Origin: Marchantia polymorpha subsp. ruderalis
Taxonomy: Eukaryota; Streptophyta; Marchantiopsida; Marchantiales; Marchantiaceae
Assembly (NCBI GenBank): GCA_037833965.1
Contig: AP031352.1
Location: 24,284,501 to 24,348,500, forward strand
Reading direction: 5' to 3'
DNA length: 64,000 nucleotides
Shown here: piece by piece, positions 22,102 through 31,459 of the stretch
Position numbering within the stretch: position 1 is the first letter of the stretch
Layout of the letters: the number at the start of each line of letters is the position of its first letter
Notes under the pieces: model-generated
Databases searched by the model: none
Seen by the model: only the letters and a program-made list of their open reading frames with translations
What the model was told of the DNA's origin: nothing
Made by a program: the position numbers and the translations under genes

Positions 22102-24927
22102 ATGGACGGAATGTACGGGGCCGCGAAGGGCCCTCGACGTTACTCTGGTGCAGTGGGCACCATCGAGCTTCATGATTTTATTCAGGAGTTCGACACGTGG
22201 TGTGATATGCAGTTTCTGCGTAACCCCACGTTGTTTACACCCTTCTTTGCATGGAAGGGATTATTCCAGCATTTGGAGGGGCCTCCCATGGACGATTATC
22301 ATGAGTTTGGGAGAGAATATGCTGTAGAGATTGATGCATGGAGACGGCATTGCTCTCCGAACTACTCATCCATTACCCACGGTGGTGTGGGTACCAGTGG
22401 AGCTGCGAGTATCGGCATTAGTGGAGGTGCGAGTAGTAGCATCAGCGAGGGTACCAATGGAGCAGTTGGCGCAACTGGTACTAGTACCAGCAGCGGTACT
22501 GTTAGCATTGCCGGTGGCAGCACGAGGGGAGATGCTGGTGGCGTACCTTCGTTTAGCCCCATTCCTGAGTTCTTCCAGAGATTGAGGAAGAATTATCAAG
22601 GGGTGAAAACGGAGAAGTTGAGGAGCCTCCAGGAGTTTGAGCGGAAGACTGGTGAGAGTCTTCGTGAGGCATACACTCGTATGCGACGGCTCATCTCAGT
22701 TACTCACGGTGTGACTGAGGCACAGGCTGTCCAGTACTGGTATCGGATCCTGGACAGAGAGTTGCGGAGGAGAGTGCGTGATGCTACTCTCATGAGCGAC
22801 TCATCACCCACATTAGCCCATGTGTTTGCTCTTTCTGAGAAGATTGAGCTTAACATGGTGGAGGAGAGGGTGGTGACGTCTACATTTGCGAGGGACACGA
22901 CCACTACCTCGCGTATCCCACATAACCTAGCACAGTCTCGCCCCATAAGTGGGAGTCGTGGAGGTCATACACGACATCCTTCAGGTCACAGAGAGCCTAG
23001 TGCGCGGCCACCACTGCCTTCATTTTCGGGTCAGCCACAGGGACCGTCATGTTGGACATGCGGAGGTAGCCATATGAGGAAGGATTGTCCCCAGGAGCGA
23101 GAGGGACAAACTCCACAGGCTAGGCCACAGCCGGCACAGGTGACTTGTGATCATTGTCATCGACCGGGTCTTTCTCGAGAGCGTTGCTTTGACCTTCATC
23201 CTGAGTTGAGATCTGGAGGTAGAGGTCGTGGAGGTGATGCTCCGCAAAACCGAGGTGGTCAAGGTGGTAGAGGTGGTAGAGGTACTGGGGCCATTGAGCG
23301 TACTGCAGCGATTGCTACTTCCGCCACAGAGAGCGCTATGGCTGCTCGGATTGAGCAGTTGGAGCAGAGGCTTGCTGCTATGGCTGGTCTGGGGGCGAGC
23401 ACTTCCACATCTTACGAAGGAGAGGATTTCTCCTATTTGGCCAATGCAGCACAGGTTGAGGCATCAGTTGCAGTGACCAGAGGTGGTGCTCGCACTTCAG
23501 AGCCACGTGGTGCGACTGTGGAGTTGGACCCTCAGAGGGGTGAGAGTGGACGTCAGTCTAGACTTCCCCAGTCCTTTTTGTTGTCAGAGGTGGGTAGCAG
23601 TTCATCTATGAGACCTGCACCGCCTAGTGACACTAGAGTGAGAACTGAGGTTCTTACATCATTTGTTGTGGACGCAGCCGTGCCATCTAGTGCAGTGATG
23701 CGGATGGTCACTGCAGTCTTGCGATCTCCATTGTTTTCAGCCACGGAGTTGATAGATTCTGGTATTGATTTGGCTCGAGTATTTCGGGTAGCAGCCACGT
23801 CGTGTGAGCATGGGAGAGTCGCTGCTACGAGTGCCGAGATACGTGAGGATATAGTTGAGGACCCATCCTCAACGTCTACATCGTTCGAGGAGACGACTTG
23901 GCAGGCCGCAGCGGCGAGGATGGAGTCCTTACCAGCTCGTCCAGCCATTGATCGCGAGAGTATTGTTCCTGGTGTATGTATGGTGGACAACCGAAGTGGT
24001 CTATTTCGGTTAGTGAGTTCTACTGGACAGGTGTATGTCCCAGCCAGAGTTTTGTTGGATTTTGGTGCACAGCCCTTGATGTTGGGCAAGGCTGCATGCA
24101 TTAGTTTGGGCATTCGGAGGTCAGAGTTGGAACCTTGCCCCTTCCAGATCCAGACATCCCTTGGTGGCGCCAGCAATAGGTCTTACTTTATGACCAAGGA
24201 GAGCATAGCGGTGCAGTTGAGGCATGATCACCCTCATGATAGCTCGCAGTTTGGAGTTCGTGCTGTGGTTACATCAGCAGAGTCATATGATGTGCTTGTT
24301 GGTGGAGTGGTGTTATACCCGATGGGCTTTCGGATGGACTATTGGACGGAGACTGCCGCATATCGTCCTGGTTGGCAGTCCGGAAATGAACGTCTGAGCG
24401 AGCTGCCAGTGAGATTCATTTCTCGGGATCGACCTCTTGGATCTTCATCAGCGGTCTTGGCATCTGTTGCGGGTTTTAGCGGAGTGCTTACTTGGCCCGA
24501 TGACTTGTTGGAGGGGAACATGACTGCCGACGATACCTCACTCTACGAGGATGTGGAGGAGGTTGTGGGTTGCACAGCAGCGGTGACTTCACCCTTAGAT
24601 GTTCCACTGTGGAGTTCGTGCCAAGCACTACAGTTGGAGGCTGATAGGTTGGTGAGAAAGGCTTGGAGTGAAGCCTCTTTACCAGCAGAACCAGACAGGG
24701 CTTCAGCTGATCGGCTCGTTAGTGGTTCTAGCGCATTGTCTCCATTGGTTACTACACCTATTGCATGGGAGTATTCCTCAGAGGCATTTGTTTGCTGGAT
24801 CTTTTTGGTGGAATCAGCACAGGTTTGGCTGCAGTGTTGCAGTCAGGTATTCTCGTACGGAGATACTTATATGTGGAGAAGGACGAGACTGCACGTCGAG
24901 TCTCTTCACGACATGTTGCACAGTTGA
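22102..24927 (+). CDS. Gag-protease polyprotein of the methyltransferase gypsy
   Basis: The first ATG of the open frame gives 941 aa. A capsid-like helical region (FFQRLRKNYQG, LQEFERKTGESLREAYTRM) occupies about residues 150-260. One short CX2CX3HX4C knuckle (CWTCGGSHMRKDC) is near residue 316, a second Cys/His cluster (CDHC..C..H) near 349, and an RGG-rich stretch follows at about 373-395. A retropepsin-like domain has LLDFGA near residue 651 (usual D-S/T-G replaced by D-F-G) and a YDVLVGGV motif. The serine/threonine change at the active site makes catalysis doubtful. The frame overlaps the methyltransferase frame by at least 163 nt, offset by -1. Confidence 0.85.
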   Translation: MDGMYGAAKGPRRYSGAVGTIELHDFIQEFDTWCDMQFLRNPTLFTPFFAWKGLFQHLEGPPMDDYHEFGREYAVEIDAWRRHCSPNYSSITHGGVGTSGAASIGISGGASSSISEGTNGAVGATGTSTSSGTVSIAGGSTRGDAGGVPSFSPIPEFFQRLRKNYQGVKTEKLRSLQEFERKTGESLREAYTRMRRLISVTHGVTEAQAVQYWYRILDRELRRRVRDATLMSDSSPTLAHVFALSEKIELNMVEERVVTSTFARDTTTTSRIPHNLAQSRPISGSRGGHTRHPSGHREPSARPPLPSFSGQPQGPSCWTCGGSHMRKDCPQEREGQTPQARPQPAQVTCDHCHRPGLSRERCFDLHPELRSGGRGRGGDAPQNRGGQGGRGGRGTGAIERTAAIATSATESAMAARIEQLEQRLAAMAGLGASTSTSYEGEDFSYLANAAQVEASVAVTRGGARTSEPRGATVELDPQRGESGRQSRLPQSFLLSEVGSSSSMRPAPPSDTRVRTEVLTSFVVDAAVPSSAVMRMVTAVLRSPLFSATELIDSGIDLARVFRVAATSCEHGRVAATSAEIREDIVEDPSSTSTSFEETTWQAAAARMESLPARPAIDRESIVPGVCMVDNRSGLFRLVSSTGQVYVPARVLLDFGAQPLMLGKAACISLGIRRSELEPCPFQIQTSLGGASNRSYFMTKESIAVQLRHDHPHDSSQFGVRAVVTSAESYDVLVGGVVLYPMGFRMDYWTETAAYRPGWQSGNERLSELPVRFISRDRPLGSSSAVLASVAGFSGVLTWPDDLLEGNMTADDTSLYEDVEEVVGCTAAVTSPLDVPLWSSCQALQLEADRLVRKAWSEASLPAEPDRASADRLVSGSSALSPLVTTPIAWEYSSEAFVCWIFLVESAQVWLQCCSQVFSYGDTYMWRRTRLHVESLHDMLHS

Positions 24928-25982
24928 TGCGGCGTTTTCCTTCGTTGTTGCCGCGATCAGCTGTCCGAGGATTCCAGAAGGCGTTGCCTTCAGACATTTC
25001 GTTGCTGGGGGCGCCAAACCTTGACCGCGTTGGCCATATTGATATGGTGATTGCGGGCTGGCCATGTCAGGGACACACACGCGCTGGACATGGGACAGGG
25101 TTGCATGATCCCAGATCTCGGATGTTTTGGGAGATGATGCGAGTGTTACGTCATCTCCAAGTGCAGCAGACACGTTCTCCAGCATACATTCTGGAGAACG
25201 TACCATTGTTGGGTGACACTCGGGCCCAGTTGATGGCGAGTGTCCATCAAGTCCGAGCATGGATTGGATCAGCAGTACTGTTGGATGCTGCGAGGGTTGG
25301 ATCACGGGCGCATCGTGCACGTTTGTGGCGGACCAACCTTTTGCCACGTGAGATATTGCGTCATGCCTATGATTCGGTGAAGCGTGATACTAAACTCACC
25401 GTTGACAGTATCTTGGATGTTTCCCGGCACTCTCAAGTAGTGAGAGTTGCTGACAGGTCAGCTATGGCATTGGTGAACCGCGTAGGTCAGCCTCGGATGG
25501 CTTTACCTACATTTGTCAGTTATCCGGCATCACACGCATATCGTGATGGAGGACCTGGACTACTATGGGACAGTACCCTACATCAGTTGGTGGAGCCCAA
25601 CGCTGATGAGAGAGAGCGTGCGATGGGGTTTCTTACTGGTGTGACCGCGGCTTCTTCAGTTTCAGAGGCGTCGCGTCGTCAGGTTTTGGGTCAGGCTATG
25701 GACCTGAACTGCTTGACGTGGATTGTGAGCTTGGGTTTGGCCGAGCAACGCCGTTTGCGCGCAGATTTGGTGGTTGTAACACCACTTATTAGCTCATTGC
25801 CTACCGGGACGGTAGTGGCAATGGCTGGGGGCGACAGGCGAGATATTCGTCATCCTTGGAGTTTATGGGACGTGACGAAAGGACTTGCCAGAGTTGCAGC
25901 CCATGCAGTTGGAGAGGATTCTCACGTGGAGGTGGCTACGAAGGAGGGTACGGAGAACCCTTCTTTGCAGTGTGTAGCGTAG
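24765..25982 (+). CDS. Retrotransposon-encoded DNA (cytosine-5) methyltransferase
   Basis: 405 aa. Transfers a methyl group from S-adenosylmethionine to cytosine. Visible motifs: I, LDLFGGISTG at residues 11-20 (SAM binding); II, acidic VEKD near 37-40; IV, AGWPCQGHTRAG with catalytic Cys101; VI, ENVP at 144-147; VIII, SRAHRARLWRTN at 180-191; and a C-terminal LGQAMD at 308-313 matching the region where DNMT3/DRM enzymes have LLGRSW. The AHRAR form of motif VIII resembles DNMT3/DRM, though motif IV has PCQ rather than PCN. All key residues are present. It has no regulatory N-terminal domain, and it lies between protease and RT of a gypsy element. Expression could use its own ATG (24,765) or a -1 shift from Gag-protease. 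Confidence 0.92.
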   Translation: MGVFLRGICLLDLFGGISTGLAAVLQSGILVRRYLYVEKDETARRVSSRHVAQLMRRFPSLLPRSAVRGFQKALPSDISLLGAPNLDRVGHIDMVIAGWPCQGHTRAGHGTGLHDPRSRMFWEMMRVLRHLQVQQTRSPAYILENVPLLGDTRAQLMASVHQVRAWIGSAVLLDAARVGSRAHRARLWRTNLLPREILRHAYDSVKRDTKLTVDSILDVSRHSQVVRVADRSAMALVNRVGQPRMALPTFVSYPASHAYRDGGPGLLWDSTLHQLVEPNADERERAMGFLTGVTAASSVSEASRRQVLGQAMDLNCLTWIVSLGLAEQRRLRADLVVVTPLISSLPTGTVVAMAGGDRRDIRHPWSLWDVTKGLARVAAHAVGEDSHVEVATKEGTENPSLQCVA

Positions 25983-25988
25983 CAACCA
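25980..25988 (+). promoter_or_regulatory. Candidate stop-codon readthrough site UAG-CAA-CCA
   Basis: The methyltransferase frame ends in TAG, directly followed by CAA CCA, and the same frame then continues without interruption into reverse transcriptase. UAG-CAR-YYA is the leaky context known from tobamoviruses, and this site fits it exactly. It could set the ratio of methyltransferase-terminated to RT-containing product. A chance nonsense mutation is the alternative. Confidence 0.55.
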
Positions 25989-26392
25989 TTGACAGTGTCG
26001 CCTCCCTCTAGTGTGCCTATGGAGGAGGAATGGGAGCCATTGATTGGTTCCCAGATCACAGGAGGAGAGAGGCGACGATTGACACAATTTCTACGAGACT
26101 ATAGGAGTTGTTTTGCTTTCAGTATGAAGGAGTTGGGTGCGTTGATTGGACCCGGTATACGGATAGAATTGGCTAGTGATACGCCAATCTTTAGTCGTCC
26201 TTATCGATACAGTGAGATGGAGAGAGATTTGATTCGGAGTAGGACGTTGGACCTACTGGAGGCTGGACTAGTGGAGTTATCGCATGGTGAGTATGCGTCA
26301 GCCACTGTCATGCCGGTGAAGAAGGATGTACATGGCAACTACACGGATAGGCGCATGTGTGGAGACTACCGTCCTATCAATCGGCAGACCAT
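25983..26392 (+). pseudogene. Reverse transcriptase N-terminal fragment
   Basis: In frame with the methyltransferase beyond its TAG. It has the Ty3/gypsy pre-RT and fingers region: ELGALIGPGIRIEL, FSRPYRYS, LLEAGLVE, ATVMPVKK and RMCGDYRPINRQT. It stops just after the DYRPINRQT motif, before the catalytic Asp and the YXDD box, where the gypsy-1 integrase tail takes over. It cannot be enzymatically active in this copy. Confidence 0.88.
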
Positions 26393-26613
26393 TCAAGGAA
26401 GGTGATTGGGTGATGCTCTTTGATGCAATTAGATACAAGAGAGCTAGGAAAAAGTTTCTTCCTAAGTATTTTGGACCTTTCATAGTTGAGAAGGTGTGGG
26501 AAAACATTACTTATGATATCAAGGAGTTAGGAGGACGTCACTTTGATCGAGTCAACCACGACAAGTTGAAATTATTCCATCGAAGATCAGATTCTTTCAT
26601 TTCGAGGGCGTAG
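26393..26613 (+). pseudogene. gypsy-1 integrase C-terminal remnant
   Basis: About 73 codons almost identical to the end of gypsy-2 Pol, starting at FKEGDWVMLFDAIRYK and including the GPY/F-like KFLPKYFGPFIVEKVW. It ends at the same TAG before the polypurine tract. No chromodomain follows. The catalytic core is missing. Confidence 0.9.
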
Positions 26614-26620
26614 TGAAATC

Positions 26621-26636
26621 TTGGTCCGGGGGTAAA
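26621..26636 (+). other. gypsy-1 polypurine tract
   Basis: The CCGGGGGTAAA phrase immediately precedes the 3' LTR and is identical to that of gypsy-2. It would prime plus-strand DNA synthesis. Confidence 0.7.
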
Positions 26637-27402
26637 TGTAAGACCGGATATTGCATGTGTGAAATAAAACTAGAATTAGCCAAGGAGTTAATCATGGTTA
26701 GGATAGTTATGACTAAATCTAGCTAGTTATGACTAAGTCTAGCTAGTTTAGCTATAATGTCTATACTTGGCGGAATAACTAGAGAAGTTCTAGAAGATTT
26801 GAGTGAGCACTTCTATTTTGTCTTGTACAAAAGTCTAGATTCCAAGAGAAAAAACTTTTGAACTTCATGTTTAGTTTTGATTGGTTTGACTAAAGTAAGG
26901 AGTATTCCATTGGTGAGACTAAGTCTAATGTTGACTTAGTGGAAAGTGGAAGTTCTAGAAGTGGGAAAGGCACAAATGGCATGTCGCCACCTCAATCTAG
27001 GGATTAGTAAACATTTAGAAGGTTTAGGGGGCCAATGGCATGTTGCCACATATTGATAACTAGTCAACCTTACTATGGTTTATCTTCGCAAAAGTAAGTT
27101 AGATAGAAATTACCATTTGTTACTATGGTAAATTCTCAAGTAGTATATATAGAGAGGAAGAGCCTCTCAAGCAAGTTTGGAGAGTTCATATGTAGAGACT
27201 TGTTTCATATATGAAAGAGTGACGAATTTTCAATACCTTGGAGTGTCGATGAGTGTATGAGTTGGAGTGATACCTTGAGAGATTGTGTGAGAGGGTGTTT
27301 AGGTTATGAGTATGATGCGGAATCCTAGTCTTCTAGAATCATGATGAGCTACCGAAAAGCCATCTGAGGTAAACCTGAGTGAGAGTCAGCCCGGAGGTTG
27401 CA
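26637..27402 (+). repeat. gypsy-1 3' LTR
   Basis: 766 bp, same length as the 5' LTR with about five substitutions by eye. It is followed by the target duplication GGCC. Confidence 0.92.
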
Positions 27403-27450
27403 GGCCGAAAGTAATCCTTTTTACACTCTGCTTGATATTGGGGGCAAATA

Positions 27451-28147
27451 CTAGTTCAAATACCCCATGCATATGAAAGATTGAGACATTAGATGAGAAC
27501 TTCTACACTGATTTAACGATGAATATTGAGCTTTGTAACCACCTTCTACTCTCTTTTGCACGCAAAGTGCGCAACTATAATCATTAGAAAAATCAATGCC
27601 TAGATATTTATAACTCTTCATCTCTTCTAATTGTAGATCCTTGTAATAGAAGTAGAACTTGGATCTAGTGTTCACTATAATGACTTTAGACTTCTTCAGA
27701 TTTAACTCCATCTGATTCTAAGTACAAAAGCTAGCCAAAGTGTACAACTGTTTGTGTAAACTAATTGCATCACGTGCTAGTAATATGATATCATTTGCAT
27801 ACAAGAGAACTTTGATAACAAAGTTTTCAAGCTTGACAGCTTCACTATCACATGCCTCCAACCACTCTTTGATATCATCTATAAAAATTCCAAATAGAGT
27901 TGGAGAGAGAGAACAATTGTGAATCACTCCAATGGTACTCAAAACCTCTTCAGTTTAAAAAGTGTTGATCTTGGCTCAAATAGAATGGTATAATGTGGCC
28001 ACAGATGCTAGAAGATCTAATGGTACTCCAATGACTTGCAACCTTTCCCATAATGCTCACGAGGTATAGTGTCAAAAGCTTTTTTAAAATCAATGAAGGC
28101 GCAAAACAAAACTTTTCCATTGCCCTTAGACTTCTCTCATAAAACAC
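27451..28147 (-). pseudogene. LINE (non-LTR) reverse transcriptase fragment
   Basis: On the minus strand, broken frames give RT motif A as FCAFIDFKKAFDTIPRE, then CSLSPTLFGIFIDDIKEWLE, then the catalytic box as LLYANDIILLA. They continue with LNLKKSKVIIVNTR and YKYLGIDF. The YADD box has become YAND and the frames are shifted, so the enzyme is dead. This is the plant LINE RT order; endonuclease and tail were not found. Confidence 0.82.
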
Positions 28148-28439
28148 GCAAGTTCAAGATATGATCAAGATGATGTGGAGGCCGACGAGATCATTCGCGT
28201 CAGTGGGACAAACGTGATAGGATCTTTGTTGTGCTGTAGAGAAGCCATTCGATCAATGTTGGACAGACGGACTGTTGAACTCGACAAAGGGACTCTACGG
28301 GTGAAGGGAAAACTTACAGCTTGAGATTTATGGTACTTCTAAACGTCTGGCCAAGACTTTCATCCTATCTGAACACAAATAATATAAGGAGTTGCAGAAA
28401 ATGCTCTTCGATTCAGTCCGGCGGGGAAAACTAAAATTT

Positions 28440-28625
28440 CAGTGCAAGGCTGATGAGACCTATTCAGCCGCATCTCATCTCGTCCGCAAATTACCACTCT
28501 GTCCTTCGGCTCCAAAAAATTTCGGGCTAGGGCGAATCCGAGACCGCTGGTGCCTCCTGTTATGACGATCCCCAATCCCTCGTTTCCTGGAGAGGTCTGC
28601 AGTTTCCACGACCATCAACTGAGGA
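28440..28625 (-). pseudogene. Short-chain dehydrogenase exon, chlorophyll b reductase (NYC1/NOL)-like
   Basis: Minus-strand reading gives GLGIVITGGTSGLGFALARN followed by DRVVICGRDE, the start of a Rossmann fold with the TGxxxGxG NAD(P)-binding motif. Wording is closest to plant NYC1/NOL chlorophyll b reductases. After GRDEMRLN the sequence runs into a possible splice donor (AG/GTCTCA) and similarity stops. No further exon was found, so it is either one exon of a gene extending elsewhere or a captured fragment. Catalytic YxxxK is not present. Confidence 0.55.
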
Positions 28626-29278
28626 CAACATCCCAAGGTCATATTCAGGTCCAAAGGAAACATTCCGAAATGGCCTGAGGAGCAATTCACCGGATCGAGT
28701 TCAAAAACTTTCACTAACTTTTACACTTCTCAACAGATCAGCAATTAGCGCTTTACTCTGCCCTTTAAATTCAGGTTCATAAAGGTCATTTAGAGCGAAG
28801 GAGGAGCCGCACTCCAAATAGTATTGTGAGTGTCAATTATTTTGACTATGACTGAAGAGCTCCATGCGAAGTGTACAATGCTCTGAGAGCTTCGTTCGTC
28901 GGAGATAACCGTATGAAAAGTTTTTACGGTCATATCCGTAGAACTTTCTCAAGCTTGTTTTGCGCTTGGTATAGTTATTATTTGGGATCTTCTTATGCAG
29001 AATCCTCCACACTGTTTCTATCCTACTGAGCTCTCGTGTAAATGAACTAGCCAAAGAGAACTGAACCATTCGAGAGAAGTATCGATGGTGGTCGCTCGAG
29101 AATTGAAAATATTATAGATTCACAACACTTCTCGACTGTGTATCCGCGAGAAGGAGGGAGGAGGGAATCGGACCGAGTGGAAACCCGTTTCTAACATAGT
29201 GTAGGCATATACTTCAAACCAAACCTTAAAATATAAAAGGGGTCCCGACATCTCCTACTGATTGGCTGATTTCAGAGA

Positions 29279-30032
29279 TCAGAGAAGGAGCTTCGACCCG
29301 TTCGGGTCGAGTACTGAATGAGGAAATTTTGAGACGAGGGACATCCCGGATTTCAGTTCCATATCTCTACGCACCGTCATTGGTACTACATTCATTCTCT
29401 GCATCTGGTCTTGATCGTCTTCGACAGGCCTGTGCTTAATCATCAATAGATAACGGACTGTACAGACAAACTTCGGACAGTAGTAGCATGTGGGCTTCAT
29501 GTACCTGGGAAACAACAAAACCAGCACATGAAGAAAACCGTAGGAATTTTAACGCCCGCAGCTGCACGTCTCTTTCGCAGCACTTGAGTCGGGAAGTTGG
29601 CTCCCTTCCACTCATTTCCGCGGGCCAACTCTTGGCCGAGCGGGAATCTGCATAATTGGAGCCCAGAAGAGCAGGCCTGGATGGCCATCGACATTATTCA
29701 GCTCCGCTGGTAGCTGGGCTTTAGCGATAATCTGGTGCAAGCCGGTCCGGTGATGGTCAATGCACAGCACGAATTTCGTGTGCTTTTGGCTACGACGAAC
29801 TTTCTTCATTGGGTCTCCGATTGAATGTCCAAAAATCGAGCAGAATTGTCACTGCGCTGAAATCTTCGTATCCTCTCGCTGCTGGTGGATTCCGGTACCT
29901 CTACCGATTAGGCCGGTTTCCATGGGGCTAGCCCGAGTCCCATCCGGTCACCATTTGAGCTACGTTCGAGTTCAACCCATCGTAACTTTCTTCAAGCTTT
30001 CCTACATCACTAACACGACCTCAGTTATCTGA
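29279..30032. other. Conserved open segments of unknown nature, left arm
   Basis: Minus-strand frames (29,279-29,527 containing PRYMKP, CYYCPKFV, IKHRPVEDDQ, KSGMSL and DPNGSKLLL; 29,497-29,694 containing LCRFPLGQELARGNEWKG) stay open in the right-arm copy. A plus-strand frame of 90 codons at 29,760-30,032 is also open in both. Two open strands prevent assignment. An intron-like TTTCCCAG precedes the PRYMKP segment in the right arm. No family recognised. Confidence 0.4.
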
Positions 30033-31459
30033 GAGTATCTTTTACCCCGTGAGTATTTTTTCCCATGTATCTTTTGGAAACTTTCAAGCTCATATTTATT
30101 AAACGTTTGTAAGAAATCTTCAATCAGTTACTAGAACGTCATTTAGGACATATGAATATATTTAGGTTACATCTTATACAAGTATATATTATGCAGAGCA
30201 TCTACTTCCATTCCTACATCATCCAACAATTATGTCGTGCATGACGTTATGCACCCTAGTTTATGCAATAACATTCCATTCTTTCATTTATAAAAAATGA
30301 ATGTTCAAATATTACAGATGAGCACTTTTCGATTATATGTTCACAAGGTTACCGGTATTGACATTAAGATCATCTCAAATCCCAAACATTTGAATGAAAT
30401 CTACTCTAGAATGTACGTGTATTGGATAAACTATTTGGTACATTCTTGACTTATTATCACACCTCAATCCACTCAGATATGAAACTTATGTTAAGAAATG
30501 GTTTTAAATGAGTTATTATTATTACTTCATCATTTCTCTATCTTACTCTAACTTTCCATATCAACGTACCTAACAATATAGACTAATCAAATATGTTAAA
30601 ACATTGACTATTCAAATATGTAGATTCATACAAATCTATGCATCTGCCAATCATGTCCAATTGATACTTTTAATTTAGCTTATGAGGTTGGTCTTGGAGT
30701 GTCTCTATGCATCTATTTGACCACAATATTTTGAAATTATAACTCAAAAGTCAAACAATTAATTTTGACTTCATATGTGGTATTTTTTGGAGTATGAAAC
30801 TTTGTGATATACATAATATCATAATAATCTAGATATTAATAATCGAACATATCTATTTGAAGCTCGAATACTATTTGAAACTTCAAATTTTCATTATGTG
30901 ATTATGGATGAGATGTGCTTAGGGTATTAAAAGGTAAGAAAATGGAGATATACTTTTTTTCCTTAAAAACTGTATATTTATTGTAAAATATGACGTGAAA
31001 GAAATGTAAATTGACATGATTGTGTATGAAAGCCACAAAATTTTGACCAAGATTAATTTACTGGTTTTACTATCATCCAAAAAATAGATCATGGTGACAT
31101 TGCAATTCACTTCAGCCAATATAGCCACTATATTTGTAACAGTCAACATGATATATTTTCGCTAATGTGATTTGGCCATCCTCACTTTCTGAGCTAACCA
31201 TATGTGCATGTCATGCTTTTGATGCTCTTTAGTTTTCAACCCTTTCAAGTAGCATCTTCAAGAATATTAGCTAACCACACATCTGATGTTGGGCAACATA
31301 AGCACCATATCTTCACTACATGATTCTCAAAGCTACCTTATGGTGCATGAGTTCTCATGGGAATAATTTCTTCTTGGTTTTTCTTTTTCTATTTATAATT
31401 ATTTTTTTTCACGCCTTGTTTTTTTTTTAATGTTCTGATACTTTTTTACTTTCAGTTGT

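Larger units (their letters stand above)
21284..26392 (+). mobile_element. Methyltransferase-bearing Ty3/gypsy element, 5' half only
   Basis: Order: LTR/leader-like DNA with a TATA box, a primer-site-like motif at 21,860, Gag and protease (22,102-24,927), cytosine methyltransferase (24,765-25,982), then the first about 130 residues of RT. It stops abruptly in the RT fingers at 26,392, where the gypsy-1 integrase tail begins; the junction shares ATTCAAG-like microhomology. RNase H, integrase and 3' LTR are missing. The exact left end could not be fixed. Methyltransferase capture by retrotransposons has been reported, from memory, in Klebsormidium and Symbiodinium. Confidence 0.8.
10714..27402 (+). 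mobile_element. gypsy-1: composite Ty3/gypsy LTR retrotransposon with foreign interior
   Basis: Two 766-bp LTRs (10,714-11,479 and 26,637-27,402) begin TGTAAG and end TTGCA, and the whole is flanked by a 4-bp direct repeat GGCC (10,710-10,713 and 27,403-27,406), so it was inserted as one unit. Inside, the element's own sequence runs from the primer-binding site to mid-gag (13,722) and resumes at the integrase C-terminus (26,392). Compared with intact gypsy-2, about 3.65 kb of protease, RT, RNase H and integrase is absent. In its place are 12.7 kb holding a C-family unit, an LTR fragment, a GDAP2 gene fragment and a methyltransferase-bearing gypsy 5' half. The element cannot move by itself. 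Confidence 0.9.

Noticed and set aside
24801..24807. CTTTTTG as a -1 frameshift slippery site
   Set aside because: It does not fit X XXY YYZ, and shifting there would delete part of methyltransferase motif I.
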